Both the position numbers and the translations under genes were made by a program. This document shows positions 1-11,247 of a stretch of 64,000 bases of DNA, piece by piece. The notes below the pieces were generated by a model, which did not search any database, was not told the origin of the DNA, and saw only the letters and a list, made by a program, of their open reading frames with translations. How positions within the stretch are numbered: position 1 is the stretch's first letter; the number at the start of each line of letters is the position of its first letter. This stretch comes from Clusia tigrina (Eukaryota; Arthropoda; Insecta; Diptera; Clusiidae), in NCBI GenBank assembly GCA_920105625.2, contig OV050030.1, positions 84,090,570-84,154,569 on the forward strand, given 5' to 3'.

Positions 1-487
<487 letters not shown>

Positions 488-494
488 GAGTATA

Positions 495-1039
495 AATATA
501 TACCAGGTTACACTCACTTTCAACACCTTGCGCAAAAATTTGTTTCTTCTGTTGTCATAGCCTTCATCAAAGACTTTTCCAATGTTAAGTTTTCCTCTTC
601 CTCATAGAGCCGTTCAAAAACTTGGTCCTCCAAGCCCGTCACAAATTTTTTTGGCACAGACCCGTCGAACTATGCCTCAAATTTGCAGGTTTTTGCCAGT
701 TTTTTAACGTGAGTAAACCAAACTGCTACTGATTCCTCGTTCGTTTTCTTTGCGTCGAAAAACGATGCCTTTCTCGAAAAATTAGAAGTCGTTGAAGATA
801 GTGCCGCTTTAACAGCGCACATATATCTTTATATTTCTTTGTTGCTAGCAGTTCGGGGTCGCAGAAATCGCGAAGTAATCCATATGCTTGTCGTCTTCAC
901 ATGCCGTTTCCACAAATTGTGAATCGAGCAGTTCTTTCCAATTGCGCCAATTATCGACGGCTGGGCAAGATTCGCGAACTCCAGTTGCCATAGCTGTTGC
1001 TGCAATAATGGTATCATTAACCGCTCCTTGACTAACCAT
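495..1039 (-). pseudogene. Ty3/Gypsy gag fragment, block D1
   Basis: Minus-strand remnant of the capsid part of an LTR-retrotransposon gag. It starts like the better preserved copy at 36888 (MVSQGAVNDT) and carries the motif NWKELLDSQFVETACEDD. About 40 bases present in the 36888 copy are missing after EDDK, which breaks the frame; the D2 copy at 9755 shares this deletion. The downstream part is cut off where (AT)n begins, at the sequence matching the end of gag before the zinc knuckles. No function is expected. The Gypsy assignment rests on the RT and integrase attached to the other copies. Confidence 0.7.
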
Positions 1040-1364
1040 AGAATCATCATTTGGTATTGTGCTTGGTGAGCGTTTACAATTTTAAAAAACTGTAAATCAG
1101 TCCTTTATGGATGTGGATAAAAATTCAGAATCTGATTTTTAAAACAAAATTGTTTATCCTCGCCGCCACTTTAATAATTTGAGTGTTTCTCTTTTAACGG
1201 TTAAACAGCAACTCCTCTATACACTAATTCTCACAATATATTATTACATCTGGTTTGACATTAGTCATGCTTATGCGAGAAGTCGCTAGGTGGCGTTTTA
1301 CTTTAAGGTAGGTATTAGGAGCATTTACATACCAATTCTCTACAATTATTTATCGTCAACTGAT
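1040..1364 (-). other. Gypsy 5' leader region with PBS-like site, block D1
   Basis: AT-rich stretch upstream of the gag start. On the minus strand, TGGCGGCGAGGATAAACA (1151-1168) begins with TGG like a tRNA primer-binding site and is conserved at 36759-36776. No clean LTR boundary (TG...CA) is visible beside it, so the PBS call is tentative. No gene is seen. Confidence 0.35.
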
Positions 1365-2307
1365 AACAAATAAAGAGCAACAACAAAAATGTTCCGCAAC
1401 AACTCCTACACGCTTGATAGCAAGCGAACTTCTTCAATATTATTGAAGTTCGCCTAAGGTCGAGATGGGGGAATAACAATACCATGGCCTTAGCAACAAG
1501 AGGCGGTAGTAGAAGCAACGGCCAACGGGACTCGTACAACAACAACAGTGTCTATAAAAGTGATTGTAACTGGGCATATGGTTTTTTTCCTGCTGCACAC
1601 CACTCGAGACGGACCAAAGGAAAACCTAAGGAAATGCTGCCGAATCATCAGACGCCACCGGGAGAATAAACCGATCTAAGGACATTTACAAGTTTCTGCG
1701 TTTGGTACGAATGTTGGGTTTTTGAATCTGTTTCCATAGCAAAACATACTTTGCTCGTCAAAGTTACAACGGTGCAAGAATTTTTTCAATCCACTGCCGT
1801 AGAAACTAAAAACTAGGAACACATGGATATAGATACACACAGTTACTGCGTTTACTACGAATGCTTGGGCTTTCCAATCCACGTTCTTATCAAAATAGAA
1901 TTTGTACGTCGAATCTAAAACGGTGGAAGTGGTTTTTCAATTCACCACCGTTGAAACCAAAGACACCCAGAAGTTTTGCGTTTGCTACCAATCTTGTGTT
2001 TTTCAATCCACTTTCGTAGCAAAACAGCACTTACTTGTCGAAGTTTAAACAGTGCAAGAGATTTCTCAATCCATTGCCATTGAGGCTGGCGACCTGGACT
2101 GCACAGCGCCAACGGATCGGCCTTCATCGATTTATTCATTATTAGAATTAAGCAAACGAATTGGAAAATTTAGAAATAGGTTAAATTACTTTGTGTTTTA
2201 TTTTCTGGAATAATAAAGCTATGAAACTATAGATCCGAGAAATAATTTCTGTATACGACCCCTGGCAAACCGGTGAGTTTTACCCCAGCGAAATTTGAGT
2301 CGTTACA
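1365..2307 (+). mobile_element. Osvaldo-type LTR segment, block D1
   Basis: Homologous to the LTR of the Osvaldo-like element at 24780-30975. Shared landmarks are CGCCTAAGGTCGAG, CCTTAGCAACAAG..GCGGTAGTAG and the terminal GAGTCGTTACA ending at 2307. The U3 start seen at 26212 (TGTGACGAGC) is not recognisable here, so the segment is 5'-incomplete. It carries the internal 63/85-base repeat series described under findings. No gag or pol of the same family is attached, so it behaves as a solo or orphan LTR. It lies tail to tail with the minus-strand gypsy gag fragment. Confidence 0.65.
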
Positions 2308-3499
2308 ACACTGAGGTATTGGTAGAGGATAGCATAAGTGGTAAGAAAAAACTTCATATTGAAATATGTAATTTCTTTTATTAATTAATTTTTAATCCAT
2401 CGAAAGTCGGAGTCAGTAAATGCGGAGGGGTCTGTTTCTTCACCTTCTTCCGAGTCTGTTGCGGCAGCATCGCCATTAACGTAAATGTCTGTAAGCGAAC
2501 CTCTAAAGAAAGTCAATTTTCAGAACCAACTGTTAAAGAAATTTGAAAAAATTTAAATCGAGATGACAAAATGCTGTAATGAGTATGTAGAAAAAATTCT
2601 GAACTCAGGGAAATTACCATCTAATAAGGTATCTTAAGAAATAACAGCAGAATTATTGGAAGATTTTGTCAAAGACAGCAAAGAAGTGAATAAACGTATG
2701 ATTAAATTTCGGTCGCAAGTACTTCCAACCTTCAGAACAAAATAGAAACAAATACTGCATACAGTTGACTTGCCAACTCCAAACATATTACTAATGCTGC
2801 TGTATTCTGCGGCCGAGCCCAGTGCTTATAATACTATGGCGACACGATTTTGTAGGTGTATGTCCTTTCGAAGGATGATGTCTTGTTTCTCCAAATACCG
2901 CAAAATCTGGCACAATGCGTCAAATGACCTCCGATTCATTCTAAAATTAGTTTTAAAGCAAGCATCGTCATTCACAGCGCAATCGACCTTCCAAAATGTC
3001 TGGGTTCGTTCCTATAACAATTGCTGAAGTTAATATAAAATTCATGTAGGTGTCAAAAATACTACAAACCTTTGTCGAACATACGTGGACTTGCGTTCGA
3101 AGATTTTGTGACATTCTGAACAATGTCAATTGGTTTTTGGGCAAGAATATCAACTTTCGCATGACTACAGAACGTGTCACATCCAGGAAGTCATTGTCCA
3201 TGAAAAAACAATCCACGATGTTAATTGCATCCTGCCGCTGTTTGAACGCCAATACGCCTAACAATTTTTACTGGTCGGACATGCTAAAATAAAACAGAAG
3301 TTGTTCAAATTCACTTCAATTATAAATTGTGCTGCTTCTTTATCAAAACGATATATTTCATAGAAATTCTTTTCTTGCAACTCAAATGGTTCGATTCTCG
3401 ATCTGTATCGCTTCGTTCGTATTTGGGGTGGCATTTAATGGTCATTTAATGTCTCCAAGCCCATATCCATATTGAAGTCCATTTCGTTGGACTTATAAA
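2308..3499 (-). mobile_element. PIF/Harbinger DNA transposon remnant, block D1
   Basis: Region between the LTR segment and the shared spacer, containing a degenerate Harbinger transposase on the minus strand plus about 330 bases of AT-rich downstream sequence. I could not define terminal inverted repeats or a 3 bp target duplication, so the outer limits are approximate. Confidence 0.55.
2640..3465 (-). pseudogene. PIF/Harbinger transposase (nuclease) pseudogene, D1
   Basis: Minus-strand translation gives RYRSRIEPFELQEKNFYEIYRFDKE near 3360-3440, then FRMNRRSFDALCQILRYLE and AEYSSISNMFGVGKSTVC near 2780-2945. These match the conserved N-terminal and helix-turn-helix parts of Harbinger nucleases, which cut DNA with a DDE/D catalytic triad. 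An in-frame stop replaces the residue before ALGSAAEYS, and frames are broken between the blocks. The catalytic C-terminal half is not recognisable. GTTTTATTTTAG near 3290 could be an old intron acceptor. Inactive remnant; parallel copies lie in D2 and D3. Confidence 0.65.
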
Positions 3500-3825
3500 A
3501 TTCTTCCTCCTCTATATTTGTTTTCGTTTTATAGAAAACAAGCAAATACTGATTTTGTATTATTACGTAACCCCTCTATTTGATGCTGCGTGGTCGCCAC
3601 GGCTAGCTCATTGCGACGGTCGGGGTCTTAATGCGTCACACTGCATTATTATTTGACCACCATATATATATTTCCATATATTGACCACCGGGTATTTCAG
3701 CCGCTTACCTATTAAAATACAATCACCTATCACGTCTTTGGTTGGTTAACTTTCTTCCACAAGTAGGAACACTTTTGGCTTACATATTTTGAAATAATTG
3801 TTTCCCCGTGTATATTAACCATAAA
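3500..3825. repeat. Shared spacer of the composite block (D1 copy)
   Basis: Non-coding sequence with landmarks TGGTCGCCACGGCTAGC, GTCTTAATGCGTCACACTGC and GGTATTTCAGCCGCTTACC. It recurs at 17660-18000, between the tandem hAT units, at 34261-34560 and partly at 31650-31754. In D1 it is cut at 3825 by the Helitron. No open frame of note. Confidence 0.8.
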
Positions 3826-4123
3826 TCTATATATATAAAAATGAATTGCTGTTCGTTAGTCTCGCTAAAACTCGAGAACGGATGGACCGATTTGGCTAAT
3901 TTTGGTCTTGAATTATTTGTGGAAGTCCAGAGAAGGTTTAAAAGGTGAATAAGATCCGATAGGTGGCGCTGTTGTCTATATATATAAAAATTAATTGCTG
4001 TTCGTTGGTCTCGCTAAAACTCGAGAACGGATGGACCGATTTGGCTAATTTTGGTCTTGAATTATTTGTGGAAGTCCAGAGAAGGTTTAAAAGGTGAATA
4101 AGATCCGATAGGTGGCGCTGTTG
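3826..4123 (+). repeat. Duplicated Helitron 5' terminus, 149 bp x 2
   Basis: Two near-identical 149-base copies in tandem (3826-3974 and 3975-4123), each beginning TCTATATATATAAAAAT and ending AGGTGGCGCTGTTG. They differ by a few bases, for example GAATTG versus TAATTG near the start. Confidence 0.9.
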
Positions 4124-4146
4124 TCGAAATTTTAATTTTTAACGTC

Positions 4147-4420
4147 GGTGCCTCTTAGAGGTGTCAAATGTATGACCAACTCTCAACATTTTTGCAATCC
4201 CAACACTTCTCAGAACATATCTACCCTCTATCTTCAACCCTTAGGGTGGTCCCCATACAAAAGTAATTTTTTTAGAGCTATTCCAATGAATTGCATATTC
4301 AAGGGTGCCTCCTAGAGGTGTCAAATGTATGACCGACCCTCAATATTTTTGCAATCCCAACAGTTCCCCGGAACATATCTACCCTCTATTTTCAACCCTT
4401 AGGGTGGTCCCCATATAATT
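4147..4420 (+). repeat. Direct repeat of about 158 bp inside the Helitron
   Basis: Two diverged copies share TAGAGGTGTCAAATGTATGAC, TTTTTGCAATCCCAACA and CCCTTAGGGTGGTCCCCATA. A third partial copy of the last motif lies near 4508. Non-coding. Confidence 0.8.
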
Positions 4421-4814
4421 TTTTTTTTCATTAATTTTTGGCGCGGGTGTGGATTTATATCGAAAATCTAAATGAATTGACCAATTTAAGTGAAATTCAG
4501 AATGTATGTTAGGGTGGTCCCCATACATTTTTTTTTAATAACTACCTTTCAGATTATTTTTATTTTTATGTACATTGATAAATCTTAAGTTTTGTCACAA
4601 ATTAAATTTCTGAACGCAACCATAAAATTTTACATTTGACAACCAACTAATATGTCGATCCGTCCTCTATGTTAAGATTCATATAAATATAATTCTATAA
4701 AATATAAATGTTAAGATTCATGTAGATATAGATTAAAGCATTTGTGAAATTATGTTCAGCTAAGTACTGCTATCAAACTGATTACACCTATTGACATCAC
4801 TGACACACTTACAC

Positions 4815-4937
4815 AAATAACTAAGATGTAGACATCACTGCATGTTAGCTGGATGGAAAATAACTAAGATGTAGACATCACTGCATGTAAGCTGGATGGA
4901 AAATAACTAAGATGTAGACATCACTGGATGAAGAAAA
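4815..4937 (+). repeat. 43 bp minisatellite, about 2.8 copies
   Basis: Units start at 4815, 4858 and 4901 with AAATAACTAAGATGTAGAC, and the first two end GCTGGATGGA. The third is incomplete. Minisatellites inside Helitrons are common. Confidence 0.9.
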
Positions 4938-5041
4938 CAACAACTTGGGCAGCCAAAGGCGACAACGTATACTAAGTGTTTTTGCTCGATTCATTATCAA
5001 GAAATCAAGATACGCATACCCATTATCATCAACTGTAATCT

Positions 5042-5110
5042 TCTATATATATAAAAATGAATGTTTGCGTGTACATATGTCCTTTATAGAATCGTAAACT
5101 ATGCATTTGA
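5042..5110 (+). mobile_element. Third Helitron-type 5' terminus, internal
   Basis: TCTATATATATAAAAATGAA recurs at 5042 but is followed by different sequence (TGTTTGCGTGTACATATGTC), as in a second Helitron family. It suggests that a second Helitron 5' end has been captured and shares the 3' terminus at 6080. Confidence 0.6.
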
Positions 5111-5181
5111 TCATATGATCATCTTCAGCAAAGTTGTTGTGCATGAGCCTACGAAGGTTTCTCAGTTTGTACCGGTCCAAT

Positions 5182-5890
5182 TGGACAAAGGGGCGTGGTA
5201 CCTCCTATACAAATCCCAAATTAAAAATCCATTATTTCTGCTCCGGTTAACAGTATGTGAACAACATTTAGTACGTCGATTAATTGTACATATTCTAAGT
5301 GCTGTTGCAAATATGGGCGGGATTGGACAAAGGGGCGTAGTACCTCCCATACAAATCACAAAATAAAAGAGCCATTATTTCTGCTCCGGTTAACAGTATT
5401 TGAACAATATTTGGTATATAGGTTTAGTGTACATATTCTAATATCTAATAATTCTATTCCTCCCATACAAATCACAAATTAAAAATCGTTTATACCTGCT
5501 CTATGTGACTTGCTCACGCGTCGGAAAACCTTCTATTTAATTGTTTACGCACCAGCTGGAAAAACAAGAAATATTGTGGATCCCACAGCACTTCAATAAA
5601 TATAAAATTGTAACGAAACGCTGCTCCGGTTAACAGTATTTGAACAATATTTGGTGTATAGGTTTAGTGTACATATTCTAAGTGCTGCTGCAAATATGGG
5701 CGGGATTGGACGAAGGGGAGTGGTACCTCCCATACAAATCACAAATTAAAAATCGTTTATACCTGCTCTATGTGGCTTGCTCACGCGTCGGAAAACCTTA
5801 TATTTAGTCGTTTACGCACCAGCTGGAAAAACAAGAAATATTGTGTATCCCACAGCACTTCAATAAATATAAAATTGTAACGAAACGCTG
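5182..5890 (+). repeat. Nested tandem duplications in the Helitron 3' half
   Basis: The segments CTGCTCCGGTTAACAGTAT, ATATGGGCGGGATTGGAC and TACCTCC(C/T)ATACAAATC recur two to three times, and a block ending ATTGTAACGAAACGCTGC occurs twice (about 5458-5623 and 5728-5892) with small changes. No coding function is supported. Confidence 0.8.
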
Positions 5891-6052
5891 CAATGTCACA
5901 ATTATTTCGAAATGAACAAAATCAATAAAATGTATCAAAATGAATTGGATATTTGTATAATGTCTTTTCTTCAAATTTATTTATTTAAACTATTCATCCG
6001 ATTTCAAAAATTCTTTGACCAGCTGAATGCTACACCCCCCCTACAATTCAGG

Positions 6053-6080
6053 GGTAGCGAAGCGCACCGGGTACAGCTAG
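6053..6080 (+). other. Helitron 3' hairpin and CTAG terminus
   Basis: GGTAGCGAAGCGCACC (6053-6068) folds into a six-pair stem with one bulged A and a three-base loop. It is followed 12 bases later by the terminal CTAG, the usual Helitron 3' stop signal. Confidence 0.85.
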
Positions 6081-7690
6081 TAACTTATAAATATATTACT
6101 CGGACTCATATAAAAACTTTTTAGAAATTTTCTTTAAAAATAAGGAAACAGAAAAATTTCTTCATTCATTGTTTTGGCAATAGATTGTCCAAGATATCTT
6201 CAGAAAAATCGAGCAATTCTACCTTATTGTCCAGTGAATACTCTTCATCAATATTAACAAGACCTTTGTGGATTCCGAACTCTTTAAAAGATATTACAAT
6301 ATTTGAGCCGTTGTCCGTTGTAGTCGCTCTAATATTTTCTGTATTTAATCCATATGTGGCATTTATTTCCATATTTCCAACATATGTCGTCGACAGGCCA
6401 AAGCCAAGCTCTTTCTCTGAACAGACCAATGGCACGTAAAAAAAACCTTTGTTCTTAGTTGACCACACATCTGCTGTAGTGCAAATGTAATCTTTATTTT
6501 TTTATATGTTCTATATCATTTGTCATTGATAAGTACAATTAATTAATTATCTTGATGGTCTTGCTGTTCATTGTACGTAGCTTAGGGTTAGCATATGCAG
6601 CCAATTCCATCAAACTTTGTTCCTCCAGAACTGATACTGGAAGCATACAGCTAGCAATATGCTTAACGATCAACCGGTTGAAATGGTTTTGGTCATTGCC
6701 TTTTCGTGGACTCTCACAATTTTCCTCTTAAAATATTTGAAACACGTCATTATGTTTCAATCACGAACGAAATTTGATGTTATTTGCATTGATCTATTTA
6801 AAATCGTATTACATTTAAAGCATTTAACTTTAACGCCTTCTCTTTTACGTTGGAAATCTGTATCATCCAGCTTTACGAGTATATAGTGGAAACTATACAA
6901 AATGTAGAAAAGTTGAATAAATTAAACAATTTTATAATAAGAAAGTATGAAGAATTCAAATATTCATAAATTTTAAATACGAAACCTTCCAGTAGTCAAT
7001 TTTATTTTTATAATTTTGCTTAACTTCTTTATAGTTTTGAAATATTTTTTAAAGAGTATTATGTCTGAATTTGACGTTTCGCCTTCAGATAATTTATTGC
7101 AATCATGTTTTGCTTTCTTAGCACGTTAGCCGTAGCACGCGTTTTATGTCTAGCATTAGTTATACTTTCAAAAGTGGGATCATTCACTGAGTCGTCAGAT
7201 AAAAGGTCCAAAATCTCCTCAGACATTTTACGTGAATATTTAAACAGAAACTTGGACAAAAAACTAAAAAAAGCACTCAAAGTCAATACACAAATCTTTT
7301 CAGCACTTACACTGAATACAGTGAATATAACATAGTCAGCAATTAAACAATCAGCCTATTACTAAAGACTAAACCAAGCGCATACCTGTAACGTCATATC
7401 GCAACATATTGAAAATTGCTGTTCTGATTAATAACAACAACACCAAATCGTGTACAGGACCGGGTAAAAATGGGGTATTTTAGCTCCCGCTTTTACCGTC
7501 CTCTAACGCACCTAAATTTGTGTGAAAAATAAGAATGTATTTATATTTTTAAATGTATTTTATTGAAATCATATTCAGGACTGTTCATGCTCCGCACAGA
7601 ACTACTGAAAATCATGTCTAAACACCTCTTGTATTCAAATAAATTATTTCTTTCTTACAATATGAAAGCAAAATTTATATTTCGCGCTAT
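6081..7690 (-). mobile_element. hAT transposon remnant, block D1
   Basis: Internally deleted hAT element, homologous to the 1.82 kb tandem units at 18001-23464 and to the inverted copy at 32640-34260. Homology to the units ends near 7690, where TTTCGCGC is followed by different sequence. Ends and the 8 bp target duplication could not be identified. Confidence 0.6.
6166..7286 (-). pseudogene. hAT transposase pseudogene, D1
   Basis: Three minus-strand pieces: an acidic N-terminal part (MSEEILDLLSDDSV..) at 7059-7286, a degraded BED-type zinc finger (VKCFKCN...) near 6780-6870, and a catalytic-domain part at 6166-6468 with TTADVWSTKNKGFFYVPL and [17 protein letters not shown], typical of hAT enzymes. 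The segment between STTYVGNMEINATYGLN and the Asp motif is much shorter than in intact hAT proteins. The frame is broken between pieces and the C-terminal dimerisation region is absent. Inactive. Confidence 0.65.
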
Positions 7691-8273
7691 TTTCTTCAAA
7701 GGTATAAAATACTATTTAAAAAAAAAAAACTCAAAAAGCCATATTGGCTATGGCGCACCAAACCCTTTCACCGTAGAACCGGACCTGAACTTTCCATTTT
7801 TTACGACTGCATTCTTTTCGATATATTATATAAAAGATTTGGTTACCGTATGCTGTGGTGTTCTTGCTACTAAAGAATGAATATATCATTGTACAAAGAT
7901 TATCGATTATAATATTTGATGTCTCAGAAGTTTTGCTAGCTTATGATATATTCTGATTAAAGGAGCGAAATTCTATATATTTGTTGTAGTTGTCGCTCAA
8001 TCCACTGCTATACTGGAGCAGGACATTATTGGAGGTTTGCCATGTGCACTCCACGAAGAGCGAACATTATTGTTAATATGTGGTTCTGACTCGCTCATAG
8101 ATCTCGTTCTCTCCCACGAGGGAGAGCGCTGCACACTCATGATGATTACCGACTATACTTTGTTTAGTTTTTTTTAAATTTAATTTCTTATTATTTCTGC
8201 TATATTTTAATCTTATTTATTATTATAAAGTATGTAAAATATCACGAAAAACAGAATTTTGGTGTGGTATATA
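7691..8273. other. Unassigned sequence before the mariner element
   Basis: About 580 bases of unique sequence with an A-rich run at 7719-7730 and no convincing reading frame, RNA gene or element end. It lies between the D1 hAT remnant and the mariner left terminus. Confidence 0.5.
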
Positions 8274-8275
8274 TA

Positions 8276-9569
8276 CGAGGGCGGATTGATATTGAAGCTA
8301 CCTAAGTAGGAAAATAACATTTTTCTTTTCAAAAACCATTTATTTGTCAACATAGTCTCCTTTTACTTCGACAAACTTAGGAAGACGATATTCCAACTTT
8401 TTTATACCATCTGATTAATACGATTTCGGGAACCCTTCAAATACGCGTTAGTTTCGGTAATCACTTCTTCGTTTGAGATGAATCTTTTTCCTGCGAGCCA
8501 TTTTTACAAGTTTGGAAACAGGAAAAAGTCACTAGGAGCTAAATCTGGACTATAAGGTGGATGATTAACCAATTCGAAGTGTATTTCACGTAATTTTAGC
8601 AACGTATCTAATGCTGTGTGAACCGGTGCGTTGTCTTGAAGAAAGAGCATTTTTTTTCTTCTTTAAATGTGGTCGTTTTTCCTTGATTGCACCACTCAAT
8701 TGATCCAATAATGCACGATAATACTTTCCTGTGATTGTGGATCCTTTTTCAAGATAATCGATGAGCAATATTCCGTGTGCATCGCAAAATACAGTGGCCA
8801 TAACCTTGCCAGCCGATTTCACTGCATTCGCCTTCTTCGGAGAACTTCCACCAGCTTCCACCCATTGTTTCGATTGATTGATTTTTGGTTTCAGGTGTGT
8901 AGTGGTGGACCCAGGTTTCATCAACAGTTATTAATCGACGCCAAAAATCAACAGGATTACGCTTTATCATGTCCAAACGCCGCTGTGAAGTGGTCTGTCG
9001 AACTCGTTTTTGTTCGACACTGAGCAAACGTGCCACCCATCTTGCCGATAGCTTTTTCATATGCAAATGTTCATGCAAAATGTTGAACACACGTTCATAT
9101 GATATTTTTACCATTTCAACAATCTCACGCAAATTGACTCGGTGATCATTCATAACGATATCAAGGATTTTCTTGATATTTTCTTCAGTAACCACCTCTT
9201 TTGGCCTTCCTGTTGATGGTATTGTTACAGTGCTTGTTCGGCCGCGTTTAAATTCAGAAATCCAATATTTTACCATGTAATCTGACGGAGCAAACTCACC
9301 GTAATGTTTATCGAGCTTTTCTTTTGTCTCTTTCGCCGTTTTCCCTTTCAAATAATGGTGTTTAATCACTACACGAAATTCGCTTCTTTTCAATTTTTTC
9401 GAGAAACACAAAAGTTGCTTACTTCAAACGACTACAACAAATAAACTAATCGATGAATTTGGGTGAAATTTTAACAGCTGACGTTTGACAGATCGCAATT
9501 TCTAAAAAAAAAAGTTTTTGTGTTTGTGCTGCCATATTGCGCTTATAGCTTCAATATCAATCCGCCTCG
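8276..9569 (-). mobile_element. mariner transposon
   Basis: Terminal inverted repeats begin CGAGGGCGGATTGATATT at 8276 and, read from the other end, CGAGGCGGATTGATATT at 9569, differing by one G. TA duplicates lie at 8274-8275 and 9570-9571. The length (about 1.29 kb) is that of a full mariner. The right terminus abuts a TA-rich (AT)n array, a natural TA target. The transposase frame is broken, so this copy is not autonomous. Confidence 0.92.
8340..9411 (-). pseudogene. mariner transposase pseudogene
   Basis: Cut-and-paste transposase read leftward. It has N-terminal helix-turn-helix sequence (KGKTAKETKEKLDKHYG, GRPKEVVTEENIKKILDIV), the first catalytic Asp in VDETWVHHYTPETK, the second in FLQDNAPVHT, and the third in YSPDLAPSDFFLF, as in the D,D34D mariner signature. 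The span from the start at 9411 to the stop at 8340 fits the family's usual size of about 345 residues. At least three frame changes occur: one near 8900 after KNQS, one near 8655 at a run of T (A on the coding strand), and one in the C-terminal part. Confidence 0.88.
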
Positions 9570-9745
<176 letters not shown>

Positions 9746-9754
9746 AAATATATA

Positions 9755-10295
9755 CCAGGTTACACTCACTTTCAACACCTTGCGCAAACATTTGTTTCTT
9801 CTGTTGTCATAGCCTTCATCAAAGGCTTTTCCAATGCTAAGTTTTCCTCTTCCTCACAGAGCCGTTCAAAAACTTTGTCCTCCAAGCCCGTCACAAATTT
9901 GTTTAGCACAAACCCGTCGCACTATGCCTCAAATTTGTAGTTTTTTGCCAGTTTTTTAACGTGAGTAAACCAAACTGCTACTGATTCCTCGTTCGTTTTC
10001 TTTACGTCGAAAAACGATGCCTTTCTCGAAAAATTAGAAGTCGTTGAAGATAGTGCCGCTTTAACAGCGCACATATATCTTTATATTTCTTTGTTGCTAG
10101 CAGTTCGGGGTCGCAGAAATCGCGAAGTAATCCATATGCTTGTCGTCTTCACATGCCGTTTCCACAAATTGTGAATCGAGCAGTTCTTTCCAATTGCGCC
10201 AATTATCGACGGCTGGGCAAGATTCGCGAACTCCAGTTGCCATAGCTGTTGCTGCAATAATGGTATCATTAACTGCTCCTTGACTAACTATAGAA
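9755..10295 (-). pseudogene. Ty3/Gypsy gag fragment, block D2
   Basis: Near-identical to the D1 fragment, including the internal 40-base deletion and the truncation at (AT)n. Here the start region runs directly into the LTR segment (ATAGAATCAACTGATAAC), so the leader seen in D1 (about 1040-1355) is missing. Non-functional. Confidence 0.68.
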
Positions 10296-11247
10296 TCAAC
10301 TGATAACAAATAAGGAGCAACAACAAAAATGTGCCGCAACAACTCCTACACGCTTGATAGCAAGCGAACTTCTTCAATATTATTGAAGGTCGCCTAAGGT
10401 CGAGATGGGGGAATAACAATACCATAGCCTTAGCACCGGCCATCTGGACTCGTACAACAACAACAGTGTCTATAAAAGTGATTGTAACTGGGCATATGGT
10501 TTTTTTTCCTGCTGCACACCACTCGAGACGGACCAAAGGAAAACCTAAGGAAATGCTGCCGAATCATCAGACGGCACCGTGAGAACAAACCGATCTAAGG
10601 ACATTTACAAGTTTCTGCGTTTGTTACGAATGTTGGGTTTTTGAATCTGCTTCCATAGCAAAACATACTTTGCTCGTCAAAGTTACAACGGTGCAAGAAT
10701 TTTTTCAATCCACTGCCGTAGAAACTAAAAACTAGGAACACATGGATATAGATACACACAGTTACTGCGTTTGCTACGAATGCTTGGGCTTTCCAATCCA
10801 CGTTCTTAGCAAAATAGAATTTGTACGTCGAATCTAAAACGGTGGAAGTGGTTTTTCAATTCGCCACCGTTGAAACCAAAGACTAAACACGCACGGACCT
10901 AGACACCCAGAAGTTTTGCGTTTGCTACGAATCTTGTGTTTTTCAATCCACTTTCGTAGCAAAACAGCACTTACTTGGTGAAGTTTAAGCAGTGTAAGAG
11001 ATTTCTCAATCCATTGCCATTGAGGCTGGAGACCTGGACTGCACAGCGCCAACGGATCAGCCTTCATCGATTTATTCATTATTATAATTAAGCAAACGAA
11101 TTGGAAAATTTAGAAATAGGTTAAAATACTTTGTGTTTTATTTTCTGGAATAATAAAGCTATGAAACTATAGCTCCGAGGAATAATTTCTGTATACGACC
11201 CCTGGCAAACCGGTGAGTTTTACCCCAGCGAAATTTGAGTCGTTACA
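10296..11247 (+). mobile_element. Osvaldo-type LTR segment, block D2
   Basis: Second direct copy of the orphan LTR segment, ending GAGTCGTTACA at 11247. It differs from D1 by scattered substitutions and small indels, for example a 29-base segment (AAACACGCACGG..) near 10885 that D1 lacks. Confidence 0.65.

Larger units (their letters stand above)
3826..6080 (+). mobile_element. Non-autonomous Helitron (rolling-circle transposon)
   Basis: The element begins with TCTATATATATAAAAATGAA, a typical insect Helitron 5' end, and ends GGGTACAGCTAG with a hairpin 12 bases upstream. It sits between A (3825) and T (6081) with no target duplication. The paralogous sequence around 17996-18010 reads straight through (CATAAATAACTTATAA), which is the empty site. 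No Rep or helicase gene is inside, so it would need an autonomous partner; a Helitron helicase fragment of unproven relation lies at 60020-61025. Inside are repeated 5' ends (3826, 3975, 5042) and several tandem repeats. Confidence 0.9.

Noticed and set aside
1484..3292. Short plus-strand frames across the LTR and Harbinger regions of D1
   Set aside because: Antisense shadows; the minus-strand translation gives recognisable Harbinger motifs and the LTR is non-coding.
4815..4937. CRISPR-like regular repeats
   Set aside because: 43 bp units follow each other directly with no unique spacers, inside a eukaryotic Helitron.
7450..7500. ACCGGGTAAAAATGGGG ... CGCTTTTACCGT as a transposon inverted-repeat end
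   Set aside because: The partial palindrome recurs in all hAT units, but no partner end or target duplication was found.
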